From Microcaldota archaeon (GTDB taxonomy: Archaea > Micrarchaeota > Micrarchaeia > Micrarchaeales > CABMGC01), in assembly GCA_021851065.1 (NCBI GenBank), contig JAJZJQ010000006.1, positions 1-61,197 on the forward strand: 61,197 nucleotides of DNA. The letters run 5' to 3'. The position numbers and the translations under genes are program-made. Positions 41,474-48,729 of the stretch are shown here, piece after piece (positions within the stretch are counted from its first letter, which is position 1; each line of letters opens with the position of its first letter). The notes beneath the pieces are model-generated. The model made no database searches, was not told where the DNA came from, and saw only the letters and a program-made list of their open reading frames with translations.

Positions 41474-43027
41474 CTACCTCCACCTTATGTGCTTCAAGAA
41501 TGCCCCCATGCCTTTATCCTCGAGCACATTGCGGCTTAGCTGCGCACTTGTCTTCCCGCTATCATATATCTCTCTTATGGGGTCGATAACGCCCGGATCC
41601 CTTCCAGACGCCCTGAGTCCTGCATCTGCAAGACCTATTATCTCCCCTGCGAGAGCTGCAAGGGGCCTTCCTGCCATCCTGCTTTTATCGGATCCAATCT
41701 CAAATGTATATGCAGCTTCCCTTCCTCTTACTGCATGCCTCCTCGAGAACTGGCTAGCCCACTCATATGCCTCTGGAAGGTTCTGTGCTATGCCTGCTAT
41801 CATCATATCCACCGCAAGATCCAGCTTGACAGTTGGCTGGGCATCCAATGGCCTGAATTCGCTCGTGGGCAGGTACGACTTCCTGTTGTCAAGGAGCATG
41901 CTGCCAAGCAGCGCCTTCATATCCTCATTGTTAGGCCTAAGCACCCTCTCTTTGCGAGTGCGCAGGTTTGTCGCCCTGGCAGAGCCCTCCCTCACGAACT
42001 GCTCCATGGTGATCGCCTTGTTCAAGGCGTAATAATCGTTACCCCTGCTGGTTATGCAGAACGGGTAGGAGAACAGTTTACTGTAGAATTGCTCGTCATC
42101 CTTGAAGCGTGGCGAGATGCCTGTCCGCCCTTCGAAATAGCCGCTAAGGCCAAGCTCGTCCTGTATCAGCCCTCTTACGGCCTGGTATCCTGAGTACCTG
42201 CCCTCCCTGACCGAAGAGTTAGCCAGCAGTGCTATGAGTGGAGGTCCTATCATGGTGAGCACTGTCGACATCTCCTTTCTCTCCTCGTAGTAAGTGTCTA
42301 CGTGCACCTGGGTAGAAGCGATTAGCGCCATGCTGTGGTGGGCATCAAGAACTCTTTCGCGCACAGCTCTGCTTGATGTGTCGCGCAGCAGTTCTTCTAT
42401 CCTGCGGTACTTCGGATCCGGGCTCTGCCCGAGTCTTTTTGCTGATGGGGAAGTGAAAGGCTGAATGCCGTACCCCCCTATTCCTATGCGCAGCTCGTCT
42501 GCGGCTGCGGTAAGGGTTGCGTAGTACTCTCTTAGGAACGCCATCTTCTCATCGGGAGATGTAGAGCCCGGGGTCCTCATCTCTATAAGTCCCACTCCGC
42601 AGTCTATGCTGCACACAAGCTCCCTGCCGTTCATGGCTCCTATCACCCCTATCGGCCCATAACCGCTGGCTTCCACAACCTCCCAGTGGGCTCTGCCCCC
42701 CACTCGTGCCACCATCTCAAAAAACTTCCTTGACTGGGCTGGGGTTATGGCCTTACCATACGAACGTGACTTAGGGTCGTTGTTGAATGCTATCTTCTCG
42801 TGTTCCCCTCCAGTTGCGTGGGGTGTAGTATCTTCAGGCGGCTTGTATACCAGCTGGCGCATAAGCTCGTAAAAACTATATGGATGCTCTACTAGGGGCA
42901 GCACCTCTGCAGTATCCCTTGCAATGGCCATAGTGCCCTTATCTCCTAGGTTCCGTGTTCCCTTTCCTGCATCGGCAATCTTCCTGGCACGCTCGCTGGA
43001 CTTCATGTGAATCAATATGATCTTCAT
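41474..43027 (-). CDS. Glutamate-cysteine ligase-like (GCS2 family)
   Basis: The 517-residue protein carries the pattern of plant/proteobacterial and EgtA-type glutamate-cysteine ligases: TGGEHEKIAF (72-81), GLIEMRTPGS (147-155), ELRIGIGGYGIQPF (178-191), ASTQVHVDTYYE (237-248) and PPLIALLANSSVREGRYSGYQAVR (about 260-283). Such enzymes make gamma-glutamylcysteine or another gamma-glutamyl amide from Glu, an amine and ATP. The family call rests on motif order only. The gene begins 23 bp after the Lrp-type regulator and ends close to a GGCT-like gene, so a thiol or gamma-glutamyl pathway under amino-acid-responsive control is a reasonable guess. Confidence 0.7.
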   Translation of the reverse strand: MKIILIHMKSSERARKIADAGKGTRNLGDKGTMAIARDTAEVLPLVEHPYSFYELMRQLVYKPPEDTTPHATGGEHEKIAFNNDPKSRSYGKAITPAQSRKFFEMVARVGGRAHWEVVEASGYGPIGVIGAMNGRELVCSIDCGVGLIEMRTPGSTSPDEKMAFLREYYATLTAAADELRIGIGGYGIQPFTSPSAKRLGQSPDPKYRRIEELLRDTSSRAVRERVLDAHHSMALIASTQVHVDTYYEERKEMSTVLTMIGPPLIALLANSSVREGRYSGYQAVRGLIQDELGLSGYFEGRTGISPRFKDDEQFYSKLFSYPFCITSRGNDYYALNKAITMEQFVREGSARATNLRTRKERVLRPNNEDMKALLGSMLLDNRKSYLPTSEFRPLDAQPTVKLDLAVDMMIAGIAQNLPEAYEWASQFSRRHAVRGREAAYTFEIGSDKSRMAGRPLAALAGEIIGLADAGLRASGRDPGVIDPIREIYDSGKTSAQLSRNVLEDKGMGAFLKHIRWR

Positions 43028-43050
43028 CTATGGGGGTATCTTTGTCCTAG

Positions 43051-44112
43051 TTAATTTTTTTCTGAGATTTTGGTTTTATCAGGCATCACAAGCGGATCGA
43101 AAGCTTCCCCTACGTCTACATTCCTTATGGGAAGGCAGCCCTTTATAACCCCAGTGATCCTTGCGTAAGATATCTTCAGCCCATCCTGTCCGAACAACTT
43201 CCTGTGCTTTTCTACAACTTCCCTGCGAGCCTCCCCGCCACTGCCAAAGCACCCCATTCCCACCATCATAAAGCTTCCGCTAGTAAGAGCCAGGTACTGC
43301 AGCTTGTTTATCGCATGCAGGCCTTTCTCAGATGATATGTAATGCTGCCTTGCCTTCTCGTATCTATCTATGAATCCCTGGGTCCAGTTGAAATTCATGC
43401 AAAAGGCCATATTGTACGGCGTAGGAGGTTTTGTGATGGCTATGGTGAACCTGTTTATCATCCTGGCTTCTATCAGCTTGTTGAATCTGTAGCGTATCGT
43501 GCCTTCATCTTCTCCAAGCTCATTTGCCATGGACAGGAACGTGCGCCTCGCATCCCGGTTAAGCAGCACAAGTATCTTCTTATCGATATCGTCGAGCTCT
43601 TTTCTGCGCATGTCAAGCTGCTCTATGATGTCATCGGGCACGCGTATGAAGCCCAGATGGTTTGCTATGACTGAGGCGGATCTTACTGTAGGCGTATACT
43701 TTGAGAGCCTTACAAGCGTCTTAACAGCCCACTGCGAATAGTCCTGCTGCGACGGTGTTATGATGTTAACCAGCAGATCGAAGCCTCCGCTTGCAGTAGC
43801 AACAAGGCGTATCCCCCTGTCCTGCGCGAATATCTCACCCAGCTCGCCCGCCTGGGGCTTTTTCTTGAATCTTACTGTCCAGAACTCGTTTTGTGACATG
43901 ACAAGCGCTTTTGGGGTGAACTGCAGTATGTACTTTATACCAAGCTCTTCATCCAGGGCCTTCATGTTGCTTACGATGGTGTTCCTTGAACATCCTATCT
44001 TATCTGCAAGATACGTGATAGATGCACGGCAGTCATGGCTCAGCTCTCTTAGCAGCGCCCTCTTTATCTGACTGTACTCCTTGATTCTGGACACTAAAGC
44101 ATCTCCTAACAA
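43051..44112 (-). CDS. Double-HTH Lrp/AsnC-type regulator
   Basis: The 353-residue protein has an Lrp-type HTH (KRALLRELSHDCRASITYLADKIGCSRNTIVSNMKAL, about 17-53), a RAM-like domain (about 70-140), and a second HTH (LDDIDKKILVLLNRDARRTFLSMANELGEDEGTIRYRFNKL, about 172-212) with its own effector-like region. It is a cousin of the regulators at 11491 and 29455 but lacks their transposase-like N-terminus. It is probably co-transcribed with the GCS2-like gene 23 bp downstream and may control it. An inverted repeat lies upstream at 44172-44205. Confidence 0.82.
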   Translation of the reverse strand: MLGDALVSRIKEYSQIKRALLRELSHDCRASITYLADKIGCSRNTIVSNMKALDEELGIKYILQFTPKALVMSQNEFWTVRFKKKPQAGELGEIFAQDRGIRLVATASGGFDLLVNIITPSQQDYSQWAVKTLVRLSKYTPTVRSASVIANHLGFIRVPDDIIEQLDMRRKELDDIDKKILVLLNRDARRTFLSMANELGEDEGTIRYRFNKLIEARMINRFTIAITKPPTPYNMAFCMNFNWTQGFIDRYEKARQHYISSEKGLHAINKLQYLALTSGSFMMVGMGCFGSGGEARREVVEKHRKLFGQDGLKISYARITGVIKGCLPIRNVDVGEAFDPLVMPDKTKISEKN

Positions 44113-44171
44113 TCATGCATCACACATCTTATAAATGGAGCCGGTGGCATCAGTCCTCTATCGACGCTGAT

Positions 44172-44205
44172 AGCAAAAACGTAATTCTACGCCCAGATTT
44201 TTGCT
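44172..44205. promoter_or_regulatory. Inverted repeat upstream of the Lrp-type regulator
   Basis: AGCAAAAA (44172-44179) and TTTTTGCT (44198-44205) form an exact inverted repeat with an 18-bp spacer. They lie 60-93 bp upstream of the regulator start, on its promoter side. A further ATAGCAAC nearby resembles a half-site. Direct involvement in regulation is inferred. Confidence 0.4.
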
Positions 44206-44297
44206 GAAATAGCAACATTATATATATCTTTGGGTTCAATAGATATCAGTATTTACAGGCTACTTTAACAGTAACAACGGCTGCAAGAGGCACGGAT

Positions 44298-44355
44298 TGC
44301 CAGGAGTTGGGATGGGGCACAAATGTGCAGAGCCTTTGCGCTCTGCGCACTTGTT
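44298..44355 (+). repeat. Second copy of the GTTGGGATGGGG motif with hairpins
   Basis: TGCCAGGA plus GTTGGGATGGGG (44298-44317) recurs at 11199-11222, where a 4-base spacer separates the two parts. Here it is followed by the hairpins GCAC-AAAT-GTGC and CAGAGC-CTTTGC-GCTCTG (44332-44349). It lies 60-80 bp upstream of the ArsR-like gene. It may be a shared RNA motif, regulatory element or repeat. Confidence 0.45.
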
Positions 44356-44373
44356 ATATTTAAAGGTGGTGAA

Positions 44374-44640
44374 ATGGGAAGGACAATGGAAACAAAGGGG
44401 AGGATCCTAGAGATGCTCTCCTGCGAGAAGAAGAATCTGACGGAGTTATGTGCCGTTCTCGGCCTGTCTCCGTCTACCGTGAGCCAGCATCTTCACGAGC
44501 TCAAGACCCAAGGCGCGATATACCTGGTAGTGGATACGCATTTTAGGAGGTATAAGTACTACAAGGCCATGCCTGCAGACAGGGCCGGTGCAGCAGCAAG
44601 GAGCGGGTACACGCACACTGGAGCCTACACGATGAACTGA
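44374..44640 (+). CDS. ArsR-like winged-helix regulator
   Basis: The 88-residue protein is a single winged HTH: TKGRILEMLSCEKKNLTELCAVLGLSPSTVSQHLHELKTQGAIYLVVDTHFRRYKYYK. The TVSQHLHELKTQGAI recognition helix is typical of ArsR-like repressors. There is no cysteine metal-binding motif in the recognition helix. The start at 44374 is supported by a Shine-Dalgarno-like GGTGGTGA 3-10 bp upstream, one of the few in this window, and a TATA-like TTATATTTAAA further up. The longer frame begins at 44323. Confidence 0.78.
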   Translation: MGRTMETKGRILEMLSCEKKNLTELCAVLGLSPSTVSQHLHELKTQGAIYLVVDTHFRRYKYYKAMPADRAGAAARSGYTHTGAYTMN

Positions 44641-45023
44641 CTTTCATCCAAGGTCCAAATCCTGGTGCTACATGCTTAATCCAGGCAGCAGTAAGGCCGC
44701 TGCTTGCTTGAGCATGCAAAGCAAAGGGGAGATAGCAGTTGCCATGCCTGCTACTATGCATACTGGGAAAAATTCCTGCAATGCGATACAGATATGCGCC
44801 ATACAGTCTAAAAACCTTCACAGAGCCGAAATTCCAAGCAAACGGCATACTTTCTGACTTGGCAGAATGCGTGATCGTGAATGGGGAAGGGAAGGCTCAA
44901 TGGGAAGGGTAGTAAAGGAGCCCGCTCTGCCCGGAATAGCCATGATACCATCCTCTCCTGAGAGCATGCTGCGAAGGGTAAATCCTGCGCACGAAACAGC
45001 CCAGTGCCCGCATATATGCCGCT
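44641..45023. other. Gene-free stretch
   Basis: The 383-bp interval between convergent genes has no supported coding frame. It has no clear terminator apart from short T runs, and no hairpin or repeat that I could recognise. Confidence 0.35.
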
Positions 45024-45440
45024 TCACCGTGGGCGCTGTGCCTGCTGCCCGTGGTAGTAGAGATGGATGAAGTTCACGGATTTTATGCACCTGTTTCTCT
45101 TTAGCGCACCGAATAGTTCGCGTATCTGCGCTGCATCTGCCTCTACATTAAGTATGTCCAGCCCCACCTGCGCCTGGTGCTGGTGTATCGTTGTCCTTAT
45201 CACGCTCTCGAACCGGTGCAGGACTGCGGATACATGGTCCCTCTCGCCTTCTTTGTAGGTTATGACGAATGCAACCTCATGAACTCCCTTTAGGGCGTCT
45301 ATGACTTTGTATTCATTGAGCAGCAGGTCTATCGTCGATCTGATCATCTTCGACCGGCTCCTGAATCCCAGCCTGTCCTGTATCTGGTTCAATTCCTTAA
45401 GCGTGTCTGCATCAAGCGATATGCTCACAATCTCCATCAT
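45024..45440 (-). CDS. NikR-like ribbon-helix-helix regulator without canonical nickel ligands
   Basis: The 138-residue protein has an N-terminal ribbon-helix-helix (IVSISLDADTLKELNQIQDRLGFRSRSKMIRSTIDLLL) and a C-terminal ACT-like domain of NikR type (VAFVITYKEGERDHVSAVLHRF, then TTIHQHQAQVGLDILNVEADAAQI). The histidine-rich IHQHQ is present, but the NikR ligand positions His87, His89 and Cys95 align to Asp, Leu and Ala, so nickel binding by the standard site is unlikely. It may sense another metal or none. It is divergent from the NicO-like transporter gene over a 100-bp A+T-rich region, which supports a regulatory pairing. Confidence 0.78.
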   Translation of the reverse strand: MMEIVSISLDADTLKELNQIQDRLGFRSRSKMIRSTIDLLLNEYKVIDALKGVHEVAFVITYKEGERDHVSAVLHRFESVIRTTIHQHQAQVGLDILNVEADAAQIRELFGALKRNRCIKSVNFIHLYYHGQQAQRPR

Positions 45441-45540
45441 GGCCCACTTTTATTAACTATGCGAAGCAAAGCGCACGTAATTATTAATAAAAATCACAAT
45501 ATTTATTAACATATGGGCATCTTTATACTGCTCTGGGCGC
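45441..45540. promoter_or_regulatory. Divergent promoter between NikR-like and NicO-like genes
   Basis: The 100-bp gap contains A+T-rich inverted sequence: TTAATAAA and TTTATTAA flank AATCACAAT near 45484-45508. There is another TTTATTAACTATG near the regulator end and TTTATAC toward the transporter. These could be NikR-type operators overlapping the promoters of both genes. Confidence 0.45.
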
Positions 45541-46566
45541 ATGATGCCGCGCCCAAGGCCGCATTCAATGGGCGTTTTGGAGCAAAACAAGTATCTGATA
45601 GCTGCAGTATCTGCTGTGGTGGTAGCAACGGCCCTGGCCTTCTATTATATCTTCTCCCTCCACAGCCTTTCATATCTCCTAAATCCCCCTGATGACCTCA
45701 CGTTGTACTCGGTGCTCCTCATAGCCTTCATACTGGGCATATTCCACGGCGTAACTCCCGACGAGCACACATGGCCCATCACATTCAGCTATGCAGTCGG
45801 CAGCTACAGCACAAGGAAGGGCATGAAGGCAGGATTTGCATTCTCGCTGGGCTTCACCCTGCAAAGGGCGTTTCTTACAACCATAGGGTTCCTCGGTCTT
45901 GCCGCAATATACACCCGGTACAACCTTGACGGCCCGGTATATGTTCTGGTCGGCATTGCCATGGCTGTTGTGGGGATGTATGTTCTTAACAAGAAGGCGC
46001 TGCTGCATATTCCATTCGACGCGCTGTTCAGGAGCGAGCATCATACTTCAAGCCCGGAGAGGATGCCCATGCACGATGTCAATCCGAATGTCGCTGTGGT
46101 ACACGGGCTGATAGCCGGATTCGGCTTCGGAGCATACTCAACCATAATTGTCTTCATACTGGCCCCACAGGTGCCAAGCCTTATATATGCCCCTTTGGTT
46201 GGTCTCATGTTCGGCCTTGGCACAATGGTGATGCAGATAATATTCGGCGCAGCGTTCGCTAACCTTGCAAGGCTAAAGAGGCTGAGCGAGAGCCAGATGA
46301 AGCATGTGGGCGGAAAGACAGCAGGGCGCACACTGCTCTACGGCGGCATCGCCTTTGCCGTTATAGGGGCGCTCGTGATAGCATTCCCTGCCATAGACAG
46401 CTTCGCCATAGCTACAGGAAATCCCATACCAAATCTTAGCTCCATAGGTGTCGCCACCATCCTTGTCCTTGTGGTGGTTGGGGTTATAGGCATAGGCAGC
46501 CTCATGCTTGGCATAAGGGAGATGCTTAGGATGGGCAGCGTGACCACAAATGCAAAGGCCGGCTAG
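45541..46566 (+). CDS. NicO/RcnA-like nickel or cobalt transporter
   Basis: The 341-residue membrane protein has about seven hydrophobic segments and the motif GIFHGVTPDEHTW (66-78), a variant of the HxxxxDH metal motif of NicO/RcnA/HoxN transporters. SEHHTSSPERMPMHD is a histidine-containing loop (about 165-179), and a second GLIAGFGFGAYST segment follows. It would move a divalent metal across the membrane; direction and metal cannot be assigned. Several in-frame starts (45541, 45568) exist near the 5' end. It is divergent from the NikR-like gene. Confidence 0.65.
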   Translation: MMPRPRPHSMGVLEQNKYLIAAVSAVVVATALAFYYIFSLHSLSYLLNPPDDLTLYSVLLIAFILGIFHGVTPDEHTWPITFSYAVGSYSTRKGMKAGFAFSLGFTLQRAFLTTIGFLGLAAIYTRYNLDGPVYVLVGIAMAVVGMYVLNKKALLHIPFDALFRSEHHTSSPERMPMHDVNPNVAVVHGLIAGFGFGAYSTIIVFILAPQVPSLIYAPLVGLMFGLGTMVMQIIFGAAFANLARLKRLSESQMKHVGGKTAGRTLLYGGIAFAVIGALVIAFPAIDSFAIATGNPIPNLSSIGVATILVLVVVGVIGIGSLMLGIREMLRMGSVTTNAKAG

Positions 46567-46642
46567 ATCTCCATAGCGGCCTTGCAAAAGCAGGCTATCT
46601 TCAGATGGAAAAAAGCCGGCGCATAATAAGCCAAAGCCCCTG

Positions 46643-48007
46643 TCATGCGCCCTGGGCCATAGCTGCTTCAAGCTTCTTCTTTCCCATCTCAAGAAGCTCG
46701 CTTACCCTGGCCCTGTCCTTCGCCTCAGCCGCCATCTTTATCTTTGGTGAAGTATTTGACGCCCTTATTATAAACCAGCCATTGTCTGTGATCGCCTTCA
46801 CTCCGTCAAGAGTCACTATCTCGTATTTCTTGTCCTCCATGCTACCTTTTATGCGTTCCATTACCTGGAACTTCGAGCTGTCAGGCACATCAAACTCCAT
46901 TGTGCCGGTGACGTATTGCGGTAGCTTAGCCACAAGCTCCGAGAGCCTCTTTCCAGAATTCGATATAAGCTCTGCCATCTTCACCGCAGCGAAGAATGCG
47001 TCATCGAAATAGTACGTCTCCCTGAAATAGAGATGGCTGGACAGCTCCCCTCCTAGTCTTGCGTCTTCCTTTAGCATGAGCGACTCTATGTGGGAGTGGC
47101 CCACCTTGGCAACGAGGGGTATGCCCTCCTTCCTGCGCACGGTGTCCTCGACCGCATTGCTGCAGCTGACATCGTACACTACCTTGTCCCCGGGCTCTAT
47201 CATGTTGTCTGCGAACAGCGCCAGCGCCTTATCTCCGTATAGCACTGTCCCTGCATCGTCAACGAACATGGCCCTGTCTCCATCCCCGTCAAAAGCCACA
47301 CCCATATCAAGCCTGTCATCTTTGACCAGCTTCACAAGTCCGGTTATTGTATCGGGCTTGGGTTCCGGGTTCCTCGACGGGAATCTCCCATCTGGGGCAT
47401 CGTTTATCGCATGCGTCTCTATCGGCATGCGCGACATAATGCTGCTGGCAAAACCGGAGCATGCTCCGTTTCCTGGATCTATGCCAACCCTCAGCCTCTT
47501 TGTAAACTTGCTGTTCTTGGCAACAAACTCCTCATAATCCTTGAGCACCTCACCATGCTTCTCAAGCAGCATGCCCCTATCTCCAACTTTCTCGAACTTG
47601 CCGCTCTCCATTATCTCCTTTATGTCCTCAAGCCCCTCCTCCAATCCAATAACCCTGGCTCCCTTGCCGCACATCTTAAATCCATTCCACTGGGGCGGGT
47701 TGTGGCTGGCGCTGACAGCAGCTCCTCCATCGAGTTTGTAATGCGCTATTGTGAAGTAGAGCAGCGGGGTAGGCGCAACACCTATGAACCACACCTCGGC
47801 TCCGCAGTCCACTAGCGCATCTATGAACGGCCTTGTGAGCTTGTCTGCGCTAAGCCTTACATCCATGCTAACTGCAATGGACTTGCCCTTTAAGTATGTG
47901 GCAAGCCCTCTTGCTGCAAGATCGGCGAACTTCTCATCTATGTCTGCAGGGTATATGCCTCGTATGTCGTATGCGCGAAAGACGCTGTCGTTGAGCTTGT
48001 TTGGCAT
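46643..48007 (-). CDS. Phosphomannomutase/phosphoglucomutase
   Basis: The 454-residue alpha-D-phosphohexomutase shows the phosphoserine loop VSASHNPPQWNGFK (Ser101), the metal-binding DGDGDR (240-245), the sugar-binding GGELSSHLYF and the phosphate-binding RASNTSP near the C-terminus. It interconverts hexose 1- and 6-phosphates (mannose, glucose or glucosamine), feeding nucleotide-sugar synthesis for the glycosyltransferases seen elsewhere in the window. Substrate choice cannot be settled by eye. It is convergent with the NicO-like gene. Confidence 0.92.
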   Translation of the reverse strand: MPNKLNDSVFRAYDIRGIYPADIDEKFADLAARGLATYLKGKSIAVSMDVRLSADKLTRPFIDALVDCGAEVWFIGVAPTPLLYFTIAHYKLDGGAAVSASHNPPQWNGFKMCGKGARVIGLEEGLEDIKEIMESGKFEKVGDRGMLLEKHGEVLKDYEEFVAKNSKFTKRLRVGIDPGNGACSGFASSIMSRMPIETHAINDAPDGRFPSRNPEPKPDTITGLVKLVKDDRLDMGVAFDGDGDRAMFVDDAGTVLYGDKALALFADNMIEPGDKVVYDVSCSNAVEDTVRRKEGIPLVAKVGHSHIESLMLKEDARLGGELSSHLYFRETYYFDDAFFAAVKMAELISNSGKRLSELVAKLPQYVTGTMEFDVPDSSKFQVMERIKGSMEDKKYEIVTLDGVKAITDNGWFIIRASNTSPKIKMAAEAKDRARVSELLEMGKKKLEAAMAQGA

Positions 48008-48233
48008 TAAATCGATAATGTTATCATGCTGCTCTATTTAAATCCACGGCATGTCTTCGGTAACCCTGCCTCTCCGCCTGCAGTCTTGCTCCATTTATAA
48101 ATAGGCATTCTTAAACCGGCACATGGCGCTATATTTATAATCCTATCGCCATACCCCCTCGAAAAACGCCATTTTTACGTACCGGCTAGTTACCTTTAAT
48201 AAGCTAGGGTTTTCATGGTCTATCGTGATTCAA

Positions 48234-48599
48234 ATGGCAAATAAGAAACCGAACTGGGCCGCATGGGCTCTGAAGTTCATAGGCAGCCTTGTCTACCTGT
48301 ACGTAGTGTACGCCCTATGGGCTCCAGGTACAGTTTCAGGGGTCTTCGGGCCTGTTCTGTTCGGTCTGGCAGCAGTGTTCTCAGTAGCTCTGTTCTTGAC
48401 GAATCTTGCTGCATTGGCAGCGCCAAGGAGTGAACTTATGAACCAGTGGCTCGCAAGAACCGGGCTGTGGGGCGGATTCGCATTGCTGGCATCTGTATAC
48501 ACAGTGGTTCCAGCGTCTAGCGGATTGCTTCTGGTATCCCTTGTGGGATTCGTTCTTGCATACATTGGGTCAGGAATGGACATGCGTCAGAGAGCCTAA
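48234..48599 (+). CDS. Small membrane protein with four TM segments
   Basis: Unrecognised 121-residue protein with hydrophobic segments at about 8-29, 37-60, 75-92 and 96-114 and a short basic tail (GMDMRQRA). It has no conserved catalytic motif. An in-frame GTG at 48225 is an alternative start. It stands alone and ends in a T-rich terminator. Confidence 0.6.
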   Translation: MANKKPNWAAWALKFIGSLVYLYVVYALWAPGTVSGVFGPVLFGLAAVFSVALFLTNLAALAAPRSELMNQWLARTGLWGGFALLASVYTVVPASSGLLLVSLVGFVLAYIGSGMDMRQRA

Positions 48600-48611
48600 A
48601 CCTCCTGCGCG

Positions 48612-48648
48612 CATATTTTTTGATCCCTTTTCCTTTTTTTCCTTTTTG
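48612..48648 (+). terminator. T-rich archaeal terminator
   Basis: Several T runs (TTTTTT, CCTTTTTTTCCTTTTTG) lie 15-50 bp after the membrane-protein stop codon. They have no stem, as usual in archaea. Confidence 0.6.
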
Positions 48649-48729
48649 TAAACTCATAGTGATGTATACATTGCCTGTCCGTACGGCCTACATCGATGCG
48701 CCTATGCGCCAGTACGGCTGGCGTCAGCT

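Noticed and set aside
44867-45070. Small plus-strand frame opposite the NikR-like gene
   Set aside because: It overlaps the 3' end of a well-supported gene and has no recognisable domain or promoter.
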